DNA from: Eutrophovita sp913057845
GTDB taxonomy: Bacteria > Pseudomonadota > Gammaproteobacteria > Burkholderiales > Eutrophovitaceae
Reading direction: 5' to 3'
Assembly: GCA_963925895.1 (NCBI GenBank)
Contig: CAWUVH010000018.1
Coordinates: 1 to 51,289, forward strand
Length of the DNA: 51,289 nucleotides
Of the stretch, positions 35,195-44,345 are shown piece by piece. The notes beneath the pieces were generated by a model. That model was given only the letters and a program-made list of their open reading frames with translations, ran no database searches and was not told the DNA's origin. Every line of letters begins with the position of its first letter. The stretch's first letter is position 1. Made by a program: the position numbers and the translations under genes.

Positions 35195-37558
35195 TTATAT
35201 TCTCTGTGTTGCATTAAAACGCGTTGTTACCAACTCTAACACTTGTGACACTGATTCCTCAACTCCTTCATCTGTAAGGGTTTTTTCAATGTCCTGGAAC
35301 ATTATAGCGAAAGCTAAACTTTTCTTCTGATCAGCCACCCCTTTACCCGAATAAATATCGAAAAGAGTCACATCGCAGAGGTGCCGAATATTTCCAGCGG
35401 CTATACAAGCAATGATTGGTCCAACCTCCATATCAAGCGCAACCTCAAACGCAACGTCACGTCGAACTGCTGGAAATCTTGAAAAAGCCATATAGTTTGG
35501 CACATTCGATTTCGGCAAAGCATCAATATTCAATTCGAATGCAACCGTATTCGCATCAAGGTCATATTTCTGACTCAACTCGGGGTGCAATTCACCCAGA
35601 ACCCCTATCTCTGCTCCGTTGACCAGAATCGATGCCACCTTCCCTGGGTGAAAACTCTTATGATGAGTAATCCCGAAGGTCAATTGACTGGTTTCTAGTA
35701 TATTTTCTAGGTCGCCCTTGAGATCAAAGAAATCTGCATTTCTGCTGGCCTCACCCCACTGCTCAGGAAGCGATGAGCCGGAGACCATACCCGCTATCAT
35801 TCTATGCTGAATGATCTCACCAGACTGACTCCGTTCAAAACACAAACTACTTTCAAAAATACGCACCCGATCGATACGGTGATTTATATTTCTTTGCGAC
35901 ACTAACGCAAGACTCCCCAACAGGTTCGTACGCATCACTGAATATTGTTCAGCAATAGGATTAGCAAGTCGGATTACTCCAGGCGCTACGCTGAAATCAT
36001 CCTCAAGAGGCTGATCCACAAAACTATAAGTAATGACCTCCTGATAACCTTGCTGAACCAAAGATCTTTTGAATCGCTCATTCCAATCTGGGCGCTCACT
36101 ACTAGTCATCATCGATGCTTCAGACAGCGGCAAAGTGCTGGGTAGTTTATGAAAGCCCTCGATGCGAACCACTTCCTCGATAAGGTCTTCCTCTAACTCA
36201 AGATCAAACCGATAGCTGGGCGGCACGACTAAAAAGGTATCACCGTCAGAGGACACACTCATGTCTAACCGCTCTAAGATTTGTTTGATTCGCGAAACGG
36301 CAATGTCGATACCAATCAACCGCCGCACACGTTCTGGTCGAAAAACTATAGCTGGTTTATCAACAAAACTAGAACCTGCCTCTGCCAAAGCTTCAACACT
36401 ACCACCGCAAATTTGACTAATTAGATTTGCTAAGCGCCATAATGCGCGTCTGGATCCTTGCGGATCTACTCCACGCTCGAATCGATGGAGTGCGTCTGTT
36501 GAAAAACCAAGTGAGCGCCACTTTCCAGCGACCGAGTGCGTGGAAAACACCGCAGCCTCAAGAAAAATATTTGTCGTGTTCTCATCAACAGCCGTAGGCT
36601 CTCCACCCATAATTCCAGCCAGCGCTACAGGGCCTGACTCGTCCGCGATCAGCAGCATATCTTCAGAAATTTTTAATTGCTGCCCATTGAGTAAATCCAA
36701 AGTCTCAGCAACTCGGCCGTGCCTTACCGAAATATTGCCTTTAAGTTTATCTCGGTCGAACGCATGCATCGGTTGACCAAGTTCCAACATCACATAATTT
36801 GTTAAATCAACGATCGCACTGATCGCTCGGATACCAGACCGCTCTAATTTTTGCAAAATATGGGGTGGTGTCTTAACACTAGAATTCACACCGCGCATGG
36901 TTAACCCTAGATATAAAGGGCATGCCTTTTCATCTGAGATATTGACCGAAAGGTCTTTCGGCTTAATCGAATTTAACTCCTCCACTTCTGGGTGCTGAGC
37001 AGCAACACCGCTGATCGCTTGCAACTCTCTCGCGATACCCATAATGGATAAGCAATCACCTCTATTCGCGGTCAACTTTAACGTAAACACATTGTCATTT
37101 AAGTCATACACATCTCGAATATCTGAACCAACGGTCAAATCATTCGCCAGTGACATCAAACCAGAATCATCATCGGCGAGTTCTAGTTCACGCCCCGAGC
37201 AAAGCATCCCTAAAGATAACTCACCCCTGAGTTTTGCGCGCTTAATTACTAGCCCATTGGGCAACTGAGCATTAACCAATGCCGTTGGCACTTTCATACC
37301 CTCTGCCGCATTAGGTGCACCGCAGACAATTTGCAACGGTTCAGACTCGCCGACATCGACGTCACATATTTTTAATTTGTCAGCATTAGGATGTGGCCTA
37401 GTTTTTGTAATAAGCCCGACAACTACACCATTTAAGTTTTTTGAGACAGGATCAACTGACTCCACCTCTAGTCCTGCCATAGTCAACGCATTAGATAGCT
37501 CATCAGTCGTAAGCGTTGTAGGGCAAGCAGACCGCAACCAATTTTCTGAAAATTTCAT
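35195..37558 (-). CDS. pheT: Phenylalanine--tRNA ligase beta subunit
   Basis: PheT pairs with PheS as an alpha2-beta2 synthetase; the beta chain binds tRNA and edits Tyr-tRNA(Phe). The 787-residue chain has an N-terminal EMAP-type tRNA-binding domain (VVVGLITKTRPHPNADKLKI near residues 46-65), the B3/B4 editing domain, B5, a degenerate catalytic-like core and the C-terminal ferredoxin-like anticodon-binding domain (SRFPAVRRDVAFEV). It begins 17 bases after pheS. Confidence 0.97.
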   Translation of the reverse strand: MKFSENWLRSACPTTLTTDELSNALTMAGLEVESVDPVSKNLNGVVVGLITKTRPHPNADKLKICDVDVGESEPLQIVCGAPNAAEGMKVPTALVNAQLPNGLVIKRAKLRGELSLGMLCSGRELELADDDSGLMSLANDLTVGSDIRDVYDLNDNVFTLKLTANRGDCLSIMGIARELQAISGVAAQHPEVEELNSIKPKDLSVNISDEKACPLYLGLTMRGVNSSVKTPPHILQKLERSGIRAISAIVDLTNYVMLELGQPMHAFDRDKLKGNISVRHGRVAETLDLLNGQQLKISEDMLLIADESGPVALAGIMGGEPTAVDENTTNIFLEAAVFSTHSVAGKWRSLGFSTDALHRFERGVDPQGSRRALWRLANLISQICGGSVEALAEAGSSFVDKPAIVFRPERVRRLIGIDIAVSRIKQILERLDMSVSSDGDTFLVVPPSYRFDLELEEDLIEEVVRIEGFHKLPSTLPLSEASMMTSSERPDWNERFKRSLVQQGYQEVITYSFVDQPLEDDFSVAPGVIRLANPIAEQYSVMRTNLLGSLALVSQRNINHRIDRVRIFESSLCFERSQSGEIIQHRMIAGMVSGSSLPEQWGEASRNADFFDLKGDLENILETSQLTFGITHHKSFHPGKVASILVNGAEIGVLGELHPELSQKYDLDANTVAFELNIDALPKSNVPNYMAFSRFPAVRRDVAFEVALDMEVGPIIACIAAGNIRHLCDVTLFDIYSGKGVADQKKSLAFAIMFQDIEKTLTDEGVEESVSQVLELVTTRFNATQRI

Positions 37559-37575
37559 AACAGATTCTCTTTACG

Positions 37576-38565
37576 TTACTCGGAGAACTGCGATAAAAAC
37601 CGCAAATCATTTTCGAAGAAAAGACGTAAGTCTGTCACACCATAGCGCAGCATAGCTAGGCGATCTAGACCCATACCAAAGGCAAATCCTTGAAACCGTT
37701 CGGTGTCAATATTCACGTTACGAAGCACCTTTGGATGAACCATTCCACAACCACCTATTTCCAACCAGCCGTCTTTAAATGTCATATCAATCTCTGCTGA
37801 AGGCTCAGTGAATGGAAAATATGATGGTCGAAAGCGCACTTCTAAATCATCATTCTCAAAAAATCGCCTTAAGAATTCTCGAACCGTACCTTTTAAATCC
37901 GCAAAGGTCGCCCTATCATCAATCCATAACCCTTCAATTTGGTGGAACATGGGTGAATGCGTTGCGTCGGAGTCAACGCGATACACTCTACCTGGAGCCA
38001 CTATACGAATAGGTGGCTCATTCTGTTCCATGTACCGAATCTGAATAGGTGAGGTATGGGTTCTCAATAAGTGCTGCTCACCCTCTAGGTAAAACGTATC
38101 GTGCATCGAACGAGCGGGATGATCCTCAGGCTGATTCAATGACGTGAAATTGTAATAGTCATTCTCGATCTCAGGACCACTCTCCACACTGAATCCCATT
38201 GTGGAAAATAAGTCCGTCACACGGTTTAGCGTTCGCGTGACTGGGTGCAACCCACCTAAAGATTGTTTACGACCAGGTAGCGTGACATCAATTTTTTCGT
38301 TATCAAGGCGTTCTTGCAGCGCCTGAGTTTTGATGTCATTTTTTCGGCGCTCTAAAAGGCTTTCTAATTCTGTCTTGAGTGTATTAAATTTAGCACCAAG
38401 GATGGGACGCTCCTCAGCAGAAACTTTCGCTAAACCTTTTCTGAGTTCCGACAACACTCCTTGCTTACCCAAAAACCGAGCCTTTACCTGATCAAGTTCA
38501 GGCAGAGTCTTGACTGCTTGAAAAGCATGCTCTGCGTCAGTAACTATATTTTCTAATTCTTGCAT
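37576..38565 (-). CDS. pheS: Phenylalanine--tRNA ligase alpha subunit
   Basis: PheS is the catalytic subunit charging tRNA-Phe. I take ATG 38565 (MQELENIV), not the TTG six codons upstream, giving 329 residues. The coiled-coil N-terminus binds tRNA. The class II core has HPARSMHDTFYL, FHQIEGLWID, FRPSYFPFTEPSAEIDM and the motif 3 segment GFAFGMGLDRLAMLRYG. A Rho-independent hairpin lies between rplT and this start, so expression may be separated or attenuated there; I see no obvious pheM-type leader peptide. Confidence 0.96.
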   Translation of the reverse strand: MQELENIVTDAEHAFQAVKTLPELDQVKARFLGKQGVLSELRKGLAKVSAEERPILGAKFNTLKTELESLLERRKNDIKTQALQERLDNEKIDVTLPGRKQSLGGLHPVTRTLNRVTDLFSTMGFSVESGPEIENDYYNFTSLNQPEDHPARSMHDTFYLEGEQHLLRTHTSPIQIRYMEQNEPPIRIVAPGRVYRVDSDATHSPMFHQIEGLWIDDRATFADLKGTVREFLRRFFENDDLEVRFRPSYFPFTEPSAEIDMTFKDGWLEIGGCGMVHPKVLRNVNIDTERFQGFAFGMGLDRLAMLRYGVTDLRLFFENDLRFLSQFSE

Positions 38566-38584
38566 GGGCACTTTCACAAACAAA

Positions 38585-38609
38585 AAAGGAGGCCAACTTG
38601 GCCTCCTTT
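38585..38609 (-). terminator. Rho-independent terminator after rplT
   Basis: The perfect inverted repeat AAAGGAGGCCAA / TTGGCCTCCTTT is followed on the minus strand by a run of six T, 17 bases after the rplT stop. It ends or attenuates the infC-rpmI-rplT transcript before pheST, in the place of the E. coli pheM attenuator. Confidence 0.8.
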
Positions 38610-38625
38610 ATTCTCCAATCAATAC

Positions 38626-38985
38626 CTAGGAGGCTAGACCGCTACGCGCTTGTTCCGCTATCTTTTCAAACGCAACTGGATCGTGGTACGCGACATCTGC
38701 AAGCACTTTACGATCCACTTCAATTGAGGCCTTCTTCAACCCATTAATTAAAGTGCTATAGGTTAATCCACACAAACGAGCAGCAGCATTGATACGTATG
38801 ATCCAAAGCGCTCTAAACTCTCGTTTCTTCGTTCGTCTGTCACGATACGCGTACTGCCCCGCCTTCATGACAGCTTGTTTCGCTACTCGATAAACGTTCT
38901 TTCTTCGCCCGCGAAAACCTTTCGCTTGCTCTAATACTTTTTTGTGTCGCGCTTTGGCGACTACACCTCTTTTAACTCTTGGCAT
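38626..38985 (-). CDS. rplT: 50S ribosomal protein L20
   Basis: L20 binds 23S rRNA early in 50S assembly and represses its own operon by binding the leader mRNA. The 119-residue basic protein has the long N-terminal helix (ARHKKVLEQAKGFRGRRKNV) and LWIIRINAAARLCGLTYS near residues 64-81, the family signature. It lies 12 bases after rpmI. Confidence 0.98.
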   Translation of the reverse strand: MPRVKRGVVAKARHKKVLEQAKGFRGRRKNVYRVAKQAVMKAGQYAYRDRRTKKREFRALWIIRINAAARLCGLTYSTLINGLKKASIEVDRKVLADVAYHDPVAFEKIAEQARSGLAS

Positions 38986-38997
38986 CTCGACTCTCCT

Positions 38998-39195
38998 TTA
39001 TGCGTACGGAAGCATTGCGCGAATAGCTGCTTGATCACCAGCAGCCACGGAAACAGTACCGCGCAGATGGCGCTTCCGTTTCGTCGTTTTCTTCGTCAGG
39101 ATGTGCCTCAGATTAGCCTGAGTTCTCTTGATCCGGCCAGTACCACCGACCTTGAAACGCTTAGCTGCGCCTCTTTTGGTTTTCATTTTTGGCAT
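38998..39195 (-). CDS. rpmI: 50S ribosomal protein L35
   Basis: This 65-residue basic ribosomal protein has the L35 signature MPKMKTKRGAAKRFKVGGTG and RHILTKKTTKRKRHLRG. It lies between infC and rplT, the universal order. The 112-base gap to infC holds a 22-base palindrome that could be part of the L20-controlled leader. Confidence 0.98.
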   Translation of the reverse strand: MPKMKTKRGAAKRFKVGGTGRIKRTQANLRHILTKKTTKRKRHLRGTVSVAAGDQAAIRAMLPYA

Positions 39196-39279
39196 TTAAG
39201 CCCCCTTTTTTTAAGACAGTCAGGCGACCCTACTAACGGGTACTTGTTAAACCTGCAATCCCTTGTTTTAAAACTTCTT

Positions 39280-39301
39280 ACCCGAGCTAATTAGCTCGGG
39301 T
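39280..39301 (-). promoter_or_regulatory. Perfect palindrome in the infC-rpmI spacer
   Basis: A 22-base perfect inverted repeat with half-site ACCCGAGCTAA lies six bases after the infC stop and about 85 bases before rpmI. As RNA it makes a strong hairpin, with no T-run beside it, so it is less likely a terminator than a leader or processing structure. L20 autoregulation acts in this spacer in E. coli; assignment here is inferred. Confidence 0.45.
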
Positions 39302-39307
39302 GACGAA

Positions 39308-39895
39308 TTATAACGATTTCTCTAGCTTCTCGCTCTCTAACGCGTCCGCCTTCATTTTCTGACGCTTTAGCTTCTCCTCCGGTTTTAGCGGAGCAACCAC
39401 CATGACCATTTGCCTGCCTTCCATTTTCGGAAACTGCTCAACTTGCCCATGATCCGCTAGGTCATCTCTAACTCTCTGCAAGAGTTTCGCTCCAAGATTC
39501 TGGTGCGCCATTTCACGACCTCTAAAACGTAATGTCACCTTGGTTTTGTCACCCTCAGTTAAGAACCGAATTAGATTCCGAAGCTTGATTTGATAATCAC
39601 CATCATCCGTTCCAGGTCTAAATTTTATCTCCTTAACCTGTATTTGTTTTTGCTTAGCCTTGGCATCCTGCTTCTTTTTTTGCTCGTTATATTTGAACTT
39701 TCCATAGTCCATCAAACGACACACCGGCGGCATTGCAGTAGGGGCTATCTCAACGAGATCTATTTCAGCCTCTTCTGCCTTCGCAAGCGCCTGACTAATT
39801 TCCATAACTCCGATGGGTTCTCCTTCGATACCTACCAGTCTAATTTGAGGCGCCGTAATCTCCTCATTAATTCGGGCTTCTTTTTCTCGAGCTAT
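39308..39895 (-). CDS. infC: Translation initiation factor IF-3, ATA start codon
   Basis: IF-3 keeps 30S subunits free and checks start codons. The first ATG in frame (39805) would remove the first 30 residues of the conserved N-terminal domain. Upstream the frame continues with AREKEARINEEITAPQIRLV, typical IF-3 sequence, back to ATA at 39895. This is preceded eight bases earlier by a perfect AGGAGG, and an in-frame TAA lies two codons before it. No ATG, GTG or TTG occurs in between. The protein is 195 residues with both IF-3 domains (YGKFKYNEQKKKQDAK, VTLRFRGREMAH). A rare start codon discriminated by IF-3 itself is the known basis of infC autoregulation. Confidence 0.96.
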   Translation of the reverse strand: MAREKEARINEEITAPQIRLVGIEGEPIGVMEISQALAKAEEAEIDLVEIAPTAMPPVCRLMDYGKFKYNEQKKKQDAKAKQKQIQVKEIKFRPGTDDGDYQIKLRNLIRFLTEGDKTKVTLRFRGREMAHQNLGAKLLQRVRDDLADHGQVEQFPKMEGRQMVMVVAPLKPEEKLKRQKMKADALESEKLEKSL

Positions 39896-39909
39896 GGGTT
39901 AAACCTCCT
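39893..39909 (-). promoter_or_regulatory. infC ribosome-binding site and ATA start
   Basis: AGGAGG at 39909-39904, spacing of eight bases, then ATA at 39895-39893. E. coli infC uses AUU in the same way for self-repression by IF-3; here the third base differs. Confidence 0.85.
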
Positions 39910-39934
39910 AAATTAATTTAACTACAAAATAGAG

Positions 39935-41842
39935 CTAACGCTTAGCGCTAAGCTCAGAATTCAAACGTTCGTAAAGGGTTTCCAATGGCATTGCCCCTAA
40001 GTCCTCACCACCTCGGCAACGAACAGCAACTTGGCTAGCTTCCACTTCCTTGTCACCCACGATGAGTTGATAGGGGAGCTTCTGGAGACTGTGCTCGCGA
40101 ATTTTATAGGTTATCTTTTCGTTTCTCAAGTCGGATACGACCCTAAAACCACTAGAAATCAATTGTTTTACCACTTCTTGCACATATTCTGAGTGACGAT
40201 CGGCCACAGTCATGACAACAATCTGTATTGGCGATAGCCAAAGTGGCATAGCACCCGCATGGTGCTCAATGAGAATCCCAATAAACCGCTCCATAGAACC
40301 AACGATCGCTCGATGGAGCATCACAGGGGTTTTTCTAGCATTGTCTTCAGACACATACTCGGCCCCTAACCTCTGAGGCATCATAAAATCAACCTGAATC
40401 GTGCCGCACTGCCAAGAGCGTCCAATTGAATCTTTTAAGTGATATTCAATCTTTGGTCCGTAGAAGGCCCCTTCTCCAGGGAGCTCCTCCCAACTCACGC
40501 CACAAGTTTGTAACGCAGATCGAAGAGCCGCCTCCGCATGATCCCAAACCGAGTCATCACCTAATCGCTTCTCAGGTCTCAATGCCAACTTAATCGCAAC
40601 ATCTTTAAACTCAAAGTCACCGTAAGTGTTCAGCGCAAGCCTATGAAAATCAACAACTTCTTTTTCAATTTGTTGATCCGTACAAAAAATATGCCCATCA
40701 TCCTGAGTGAAGGCCCTGACGCGCATAAGGCCATGCAACGCTCCAGAAGGCTCATTACGATGACAACCACCAAACTCACCATAACGGAGCGGTAGGTCAC
40801 GATAACTGTGCAAACTACTATTAAAGATTTGCACATGGCCAGGACAATTCATAGGCTTCACGGCATACTCACGATTCTCTGAGGCCGTGAAAAACATATT
40901 GTCATGGAAGTTATCCCAATGCCCAGACTTCTTCCAAAGCGAGACATCCAATATTTGAGGACACTTCACCTCCTGGTAGCCATTGTCCTCATAGACACGT
41001 CGCATGTATTGTTCGACTTGTTGCCATAACCGCCACCCCTTAGGGCGCCAAAACACCATGCCAGGCGCCTCCTCCTGACTATGAAACAAGTCCAGCTGTC
41101 GGCCAAGCTTTCTGTGGTCTCTCTTTTCGGCCTCCTCAAGTTTGAAGAGATGAGCATCTAAATCTTCTTGCGTCCCCCAGGCGGTACCGTAAATTCGCTG
41201 GAGCATCGCATTATCTGAATTACCCCGCCAGTAAGCACCAGCAACCTTCAGCAGCTTAAAAGCCTTGAGCTTACTCGTAGAGGGCACATGAGGTCCACGA
41301 CACAAATCAGTAAAGTCACCCTGAGTATAGAGAGAAATCTCCTCACCTTCGGGTAGGTCTCGAATAATTTCAGCTTTATATGCCTCTCCGATTGACTGAA
41401 AATGATTACTTGCCTCATCCCGATCACGCACAGAACGCTCTATACGCATATCTTTCTTAGAGAGTTGCTTCATTTTTTTCTCAATCGCGAGCAAATCATC
41501 TGGCGTGAAGGCTCGATCGAAGGAAAAATCGTAATAAAAACCGTCCTCAATTACTGGGCCAATTGTCACTTGCGCACTCGGATATAACTCTTTTACGGCA
41601 TGTGCTAGCAAATGAGCTGTTGAGTGACGAATCACATCGACACCCTCAGCGTCTGTGGTCGTGACAATAGCCAATTGTGCGTCTGCAGACACAACATGAC
41701 TTAAATCAACTAAATCTCCATCGAGGCGCCCTGCCACAGCAGCTTTTCCCAAACTTGGGGCAATCGATCGCGCAATCGCACCTACTGACAGAGACTCCTC
41801 AAACGATCTTACAGAACCGTCTGGTAACGTTACATTAATCAT
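39935..41842 (-). CDS. thrS: Threonine--tRNA ligase
   Basis: ThrRS charges tRNA-Thr and edits Ser-tRNA(Thr). The 635-residue chain has an N-terminal TGS domain (LPDGSVRSFEESLSVGAIAR near residues 5-24), the editing domain with HSTAHLLAHAVKELYP near 72-87, the class II core (MNCPGHVQIFNSS, zinc-binding Cys; RYGEFGGCHRNEPSGALHGL) and the C-terminal anticodon-binding domain (LPYQLIVGDKEVE). GAGG precedes the ATG. It is the first gene of the thrS-infC-rpmI-rplT-pheST-ihfA operon. Confidence 0.98.
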   Translation of the reverse strand: MINVTLPDGSVRSFEESLSVGAIARSIAPSLGKAAVAGRLDGDLVDLSHVVSADAQLAIVTTTDAEGVDVIRHSTAHLLAHAVKELYPSAQVTIGPVIEDGFYYDFSFDRAFTPDDLLAIEKKMKQLSKKDMRIERSVRDRDEASNHFQSIGEAYKAEIIRDLPEGEEISLYTQGDFTDLCRGPHVPSTSKLKAFKLLKVAGAYWRGNSDNAMLQRIYGTAWGTQEDLDAHLFKLEEAEKRDHRKLGRQLDLFHSQEEAPGMVFWRPKGWRLWQQVEQYMRRVYEDNGYQEVKCPQILDVSLWKKSGHWDNFHDNMFFTASENREYAVKPMNCPGHVQIFNSSLHSYRDLPLRYGEFGGCHRNEPSGALHGLMRVRAFTQDDGHIFCTDQQIEKEVVDFHRLALNTYGDFEFKDVAIKLALRPEKRLGDDSVWDHAEAALRSALQTCGVSWEELPGEGAFYGPKIEYHLKDSIGRSWQCGTIQVDFMMPQRLGAEYVSEDNARKTPVMLHRAIVGSMERFIGILIEHHAGAMPLWLSPIQIVVMTVADRHSEYVQEVVKQLISSGFRVVSDLRNEKITYKIREHSLQKLPYQLIVGDKEVEASQVAVRCRGGEDLGAMPLETLYERLNSELSAKR

Positions 41843-41982
41843 TTATACCTCAATCAAATCCGAATCAGAGCGCAATACTAAAGTTCTCGCACAAAGGAGC
41901 AATTTTACCTTATTAGACTGCTCTACTAACTGCTCTTGCGCCTCAGAAGGCAATGGGGAGAATAAAACGAACGTGATTTGTA

Positions 41983-42741
41983 CTAAAATTTCCAGCCAAT
42001 GCCAGTTTTATACGTCCAATCAGTTTTCTCAATACCAGTGGGCGGACGAGAATCATGCTCAACATTAATAGAGACAATAAAATCTAAATGCGAAGTTGCC
42101 GGAATCGATACCGACAAACCGCCAACGGCACGCTGGTCGGAGAACTCATCGAGTTTGTTTTGAAGATAAACCGTTGTAACCATCAAAACACTGTTCTCAG
42201 TTTTCTTTCGGAATGAGAGGTAAACATTAGAGCGGCCTATCTCTTTAGTAGCATTGCCTTCGTTTTGCTCAGACTCATAAAAACCACCTATACCCAAAAC
42301 AAAAGTAGCGCTTTTTTGTTCCATAAGACGTAAACGAATACCAGACCCGAGCAATATGCGCTCTTCTAAACGAGTGAACTCATTTTGTTGCTGCTGATAA
42401 AAACCTTCCCAATCAGTCTGGCTTGATAGCACACGTGAATGACGAATATGCAGGAGATGCTCATCCGCACTTCTGTTCCCAGAAGTTTTGCCGTACTCAC
42501 TTCCAATCACGAATAAATTACTGAAGCCATCACTCCGATACTGCATTAGGCCCGATAAATTGACGTCAGTGCTATCTGAGTTACCTGAGTCTCCAGACGC
42601 CTCAAAACTCCCAGCTGACGACCACCCCGATTCATTTCCAGCACGCTCTCTAAGCGACTCAATATCGACGATGGCTTGTGCGCTGTGACTAAACACGCAC
42701 AAGAAGAAGAAACCACAAACGACCATATACCTGCTAAACAA
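41983..42741 (-). CDS. DUF481 outer-membrane beta-barrel protein
   Basis: This 252-residue protein has a signal peptide (residues 1-23, cut near AQA). The rest is alternating beta-strands ending in a terminal aromatic residue (TGIGWKF), the pattern of an outer-membrane barrel recognised by BamA. Segments such as SAGSFEASGDSGNSDSTDVN, GSGIRLRLMEQKSATFVLGI and VYLSFRKKTENSVLM fit DUF481, the family of salt-induced YdiY. The function is unknown. It is monocistronic, behind the terminator of the aldehyde dehydrogenase operon. Confidence 0.82.
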   Translation of the reverse strand: MFSRYMVVCGFFFLCVFSHSAQAIVDIESLRERAGNESGWSSAGSFEASGDSGNSDSTDVNLSGLMQYRSDGFSNLFVIGSEYGKTSGNRSADEHLLHIRHSRVLSSQTDWEGFYQQQQNEFTRLEERILLGSGIRLRLMEQKSATFVLGIGGFYESEQNEGNATKEIGRSNVYLSFRKKTENSVLMVTTVYLQNKLDEFSDQRAVGGLSVSIPATSHLDFIVSINVEHDSRPPTGIEKTDWTYKTGIGWKF

Positions 42742-42769
42742 TACCTGATCCCTCCAAGCCTTTAGTCTT

Positions 42770-42800
42770 AAAAAAAACGCGCACCCGATTAAGGCGCGCG
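42770..42800 (-). terminator. Rho-independent terminator of the aldehyde dehydrogenase operon
   Basis: On the minus strand a GC-rich stem CGCGCGCC / GGTGCGCG (one G-U pair, short loop) is followed directly by eight T. It lies about 22 bases after the aldehyde dehydrogenase stop. Confidence 0.85.
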
Positions 42801-42821
42801 CTAAGGTTACCTAAATCAATA

Positions 42822-44264
42822 TCATGCAGTAGGTATCGTTCGGATGACCAAGTTACGTATCTCAGACATGTCTTCCATAGCAAATCTAACGCCCTCTCTA
42901 CCTAAGCCAGAATCCTTCACTCCGCCATAAGGCATGTTATCAACTCGATACGAAGGGACATCACCAACGACAACACCACCCACATCAAGCTTATCCCAAG
43001 CCTTTTGTATTTTATAAAAATCTCGAGTGAAAATACCTGCCTGAAGACCAAACTTAGAATCATTCACCATGTCTAGTGCTTCGTCCCATGTGCTAAATTT
43101 CTGCAGCACTGCTACTGGACCAAACGCTTCCTCAGTGCAAATCTTCGCAGTCGAAGGCGCATTCTCTATTAACGTCGCCTCGAGCATGGCACCTTTTCTT
43201 TTTCCCCCACAAAGAATCACACCACCAGACGCCTGCGCTTCATTGACCCAACCCTCAAGACGCTGAGCCTCTTTCTCTGCAATCATTGGTCCGATAAAAG
43301 TCTTCTCATCCTTAGGGTCTCCGCTGATAAGACTTGAAGCCTTTGCAACGAGCTTAGCTTTCAAAGCGTCATAAATGTCTTCGTGAATAATAATTCTTTG
43401 CACCCCAATACACGACTGTCCCGACTGATAAAATGCGCCGAACGTGATCCGGGTTACCGCGTCATCAAGGTCGGCATCAGCGTCAACGATCACTGCGGCG
43501 TTACCACCCAATTCCAACACAATTTTTTTCTTGCCGCACCGAGCCTTCAAGTCCCAACCGACTCCGGGGGATCCCGTGAATGACAATAACTTCAAACGCT
43601 CATCAACGGTGAAGAGATCCGCACCATCTCTTGAACACGGCAAAATAGAAAATGCACCTTTCGGTAAATCAGTCTCTGCTAACACTTCGCCAATCATAAT
43701 TGCCCCGAGAGGTGTTCTCGAAGCGGGCTTCATCACAAAGGAACAACCTACCGCAATGGCAGGTGCGATTTTATGCGCCGCTAAATTAAGTGGGAAATTG
43801 AATGGTGATACAAACGAGCATGGGCCAATGGGGACGCGCTTCCACATACCACTGTAGCCTCGTGCTCGAGCACTGATGTCTAGTGTTTGTAGTTCTCCGT
43901 TAAAGCGCGTGGATTCTTCAGCAGCGATTTTGAAAGTATCGATCAAACGAGTGACCTCACCCCTCGCATCATTTATCGGCTTGCCGGCTTCCACACACAA
44001 AGCATAAGCCAACTCATCAAAAAGCTCTCGAAACCGAATCACACAATGTTCCAAGACGGCCTGTCGCTCATAAGTTGCCATGCTGGCTAGAGCCTCTGAC
44101 GCATCCACAGCCGCTTGAATGGCTTGATCAATGACAACCGCATCGGCCAGCGCTACTTTTGTAGCCACCTCACCCGAATATTTATCAGTGACCGCAAGAT
44201 CAGTGTTGGCATAGACCAGCTCATTTGCCAAAATATACGGATACTTCTCTCTTAACTGGGGCAT
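42822..44264 (-). CDS. NAD(P)-dependent aldehyde dehydrogenase
   Basis: I choose ATG 44264 (MPQLREKYPY), preceded by GGAGAG at a good distance; the longer frame adds 13 residues with no family support. The 480-residue protein has PFNFPLNLAAHKIAPAIAVG, the cofactor-binding FTGSPGVGWDLKARCGKK region, the catalytic Glu in LELGGNAAVIVDADADLDDA and the catalytic Cys in YQSGQSCIGVQRI. It resembles the GapN or phosphonoacetaldehyde dehydrogenase side of the superfamily, but the substrate is not readable. The upstream partner, 42 bases before it in the frame, is an acetolactate synthase-like enzyme. Joint oxidation of an aldehyde made by that enzyme is inferred. Confidence 0.93.
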   Translation of the reverse strand: MPQLREKYPYILANELVYANTDLAVTDKYSGEVATKVALADAVVIDQAIQAAVDASEALASMATYERQAVLEHCVIRFRELFDELAYALCVEAGKPINDARGEVTRLIDTFKIAAEESTRFNGELQTLDISARARGYSGMWKRVPIGPCSFVSPFNFPLNLAAHKIAPAIAVGCSFVMKPASRTPLGAIMIGEVLAETDLPKGAFSILPCSRDGADLFTVDERLKLLSFTGSPGVGWDLKARCGKKKIVLELGGNAAVIVDADADLDDAVTRITFGAFYQSGQSCIGVQRIIIHEDIYDALKAKLVAKASSLISGDPKDEKTFIGPMIAEKEAQRLEGWVNEAQASGGVILCGGKRKGAMLEATLIENAPSTAKICTEEAFGPVAVLQKFSTWDEALDMVNDSKFGLQAGIFTRDFYKIQKAWDKLDVGGVVVGDVPSYRVDNMPYGGVKDSGLGREGVRFAMEDMSEIRNLVIRTIPTA

Positions 44265-44345
44265 AAATTCTCTCCAAATAATGTCAAACCAACGGCCCAA
44301 CACACAAGTGCTAGGAGCCGTTGGCTGAATATGTCACTGTGAAAA

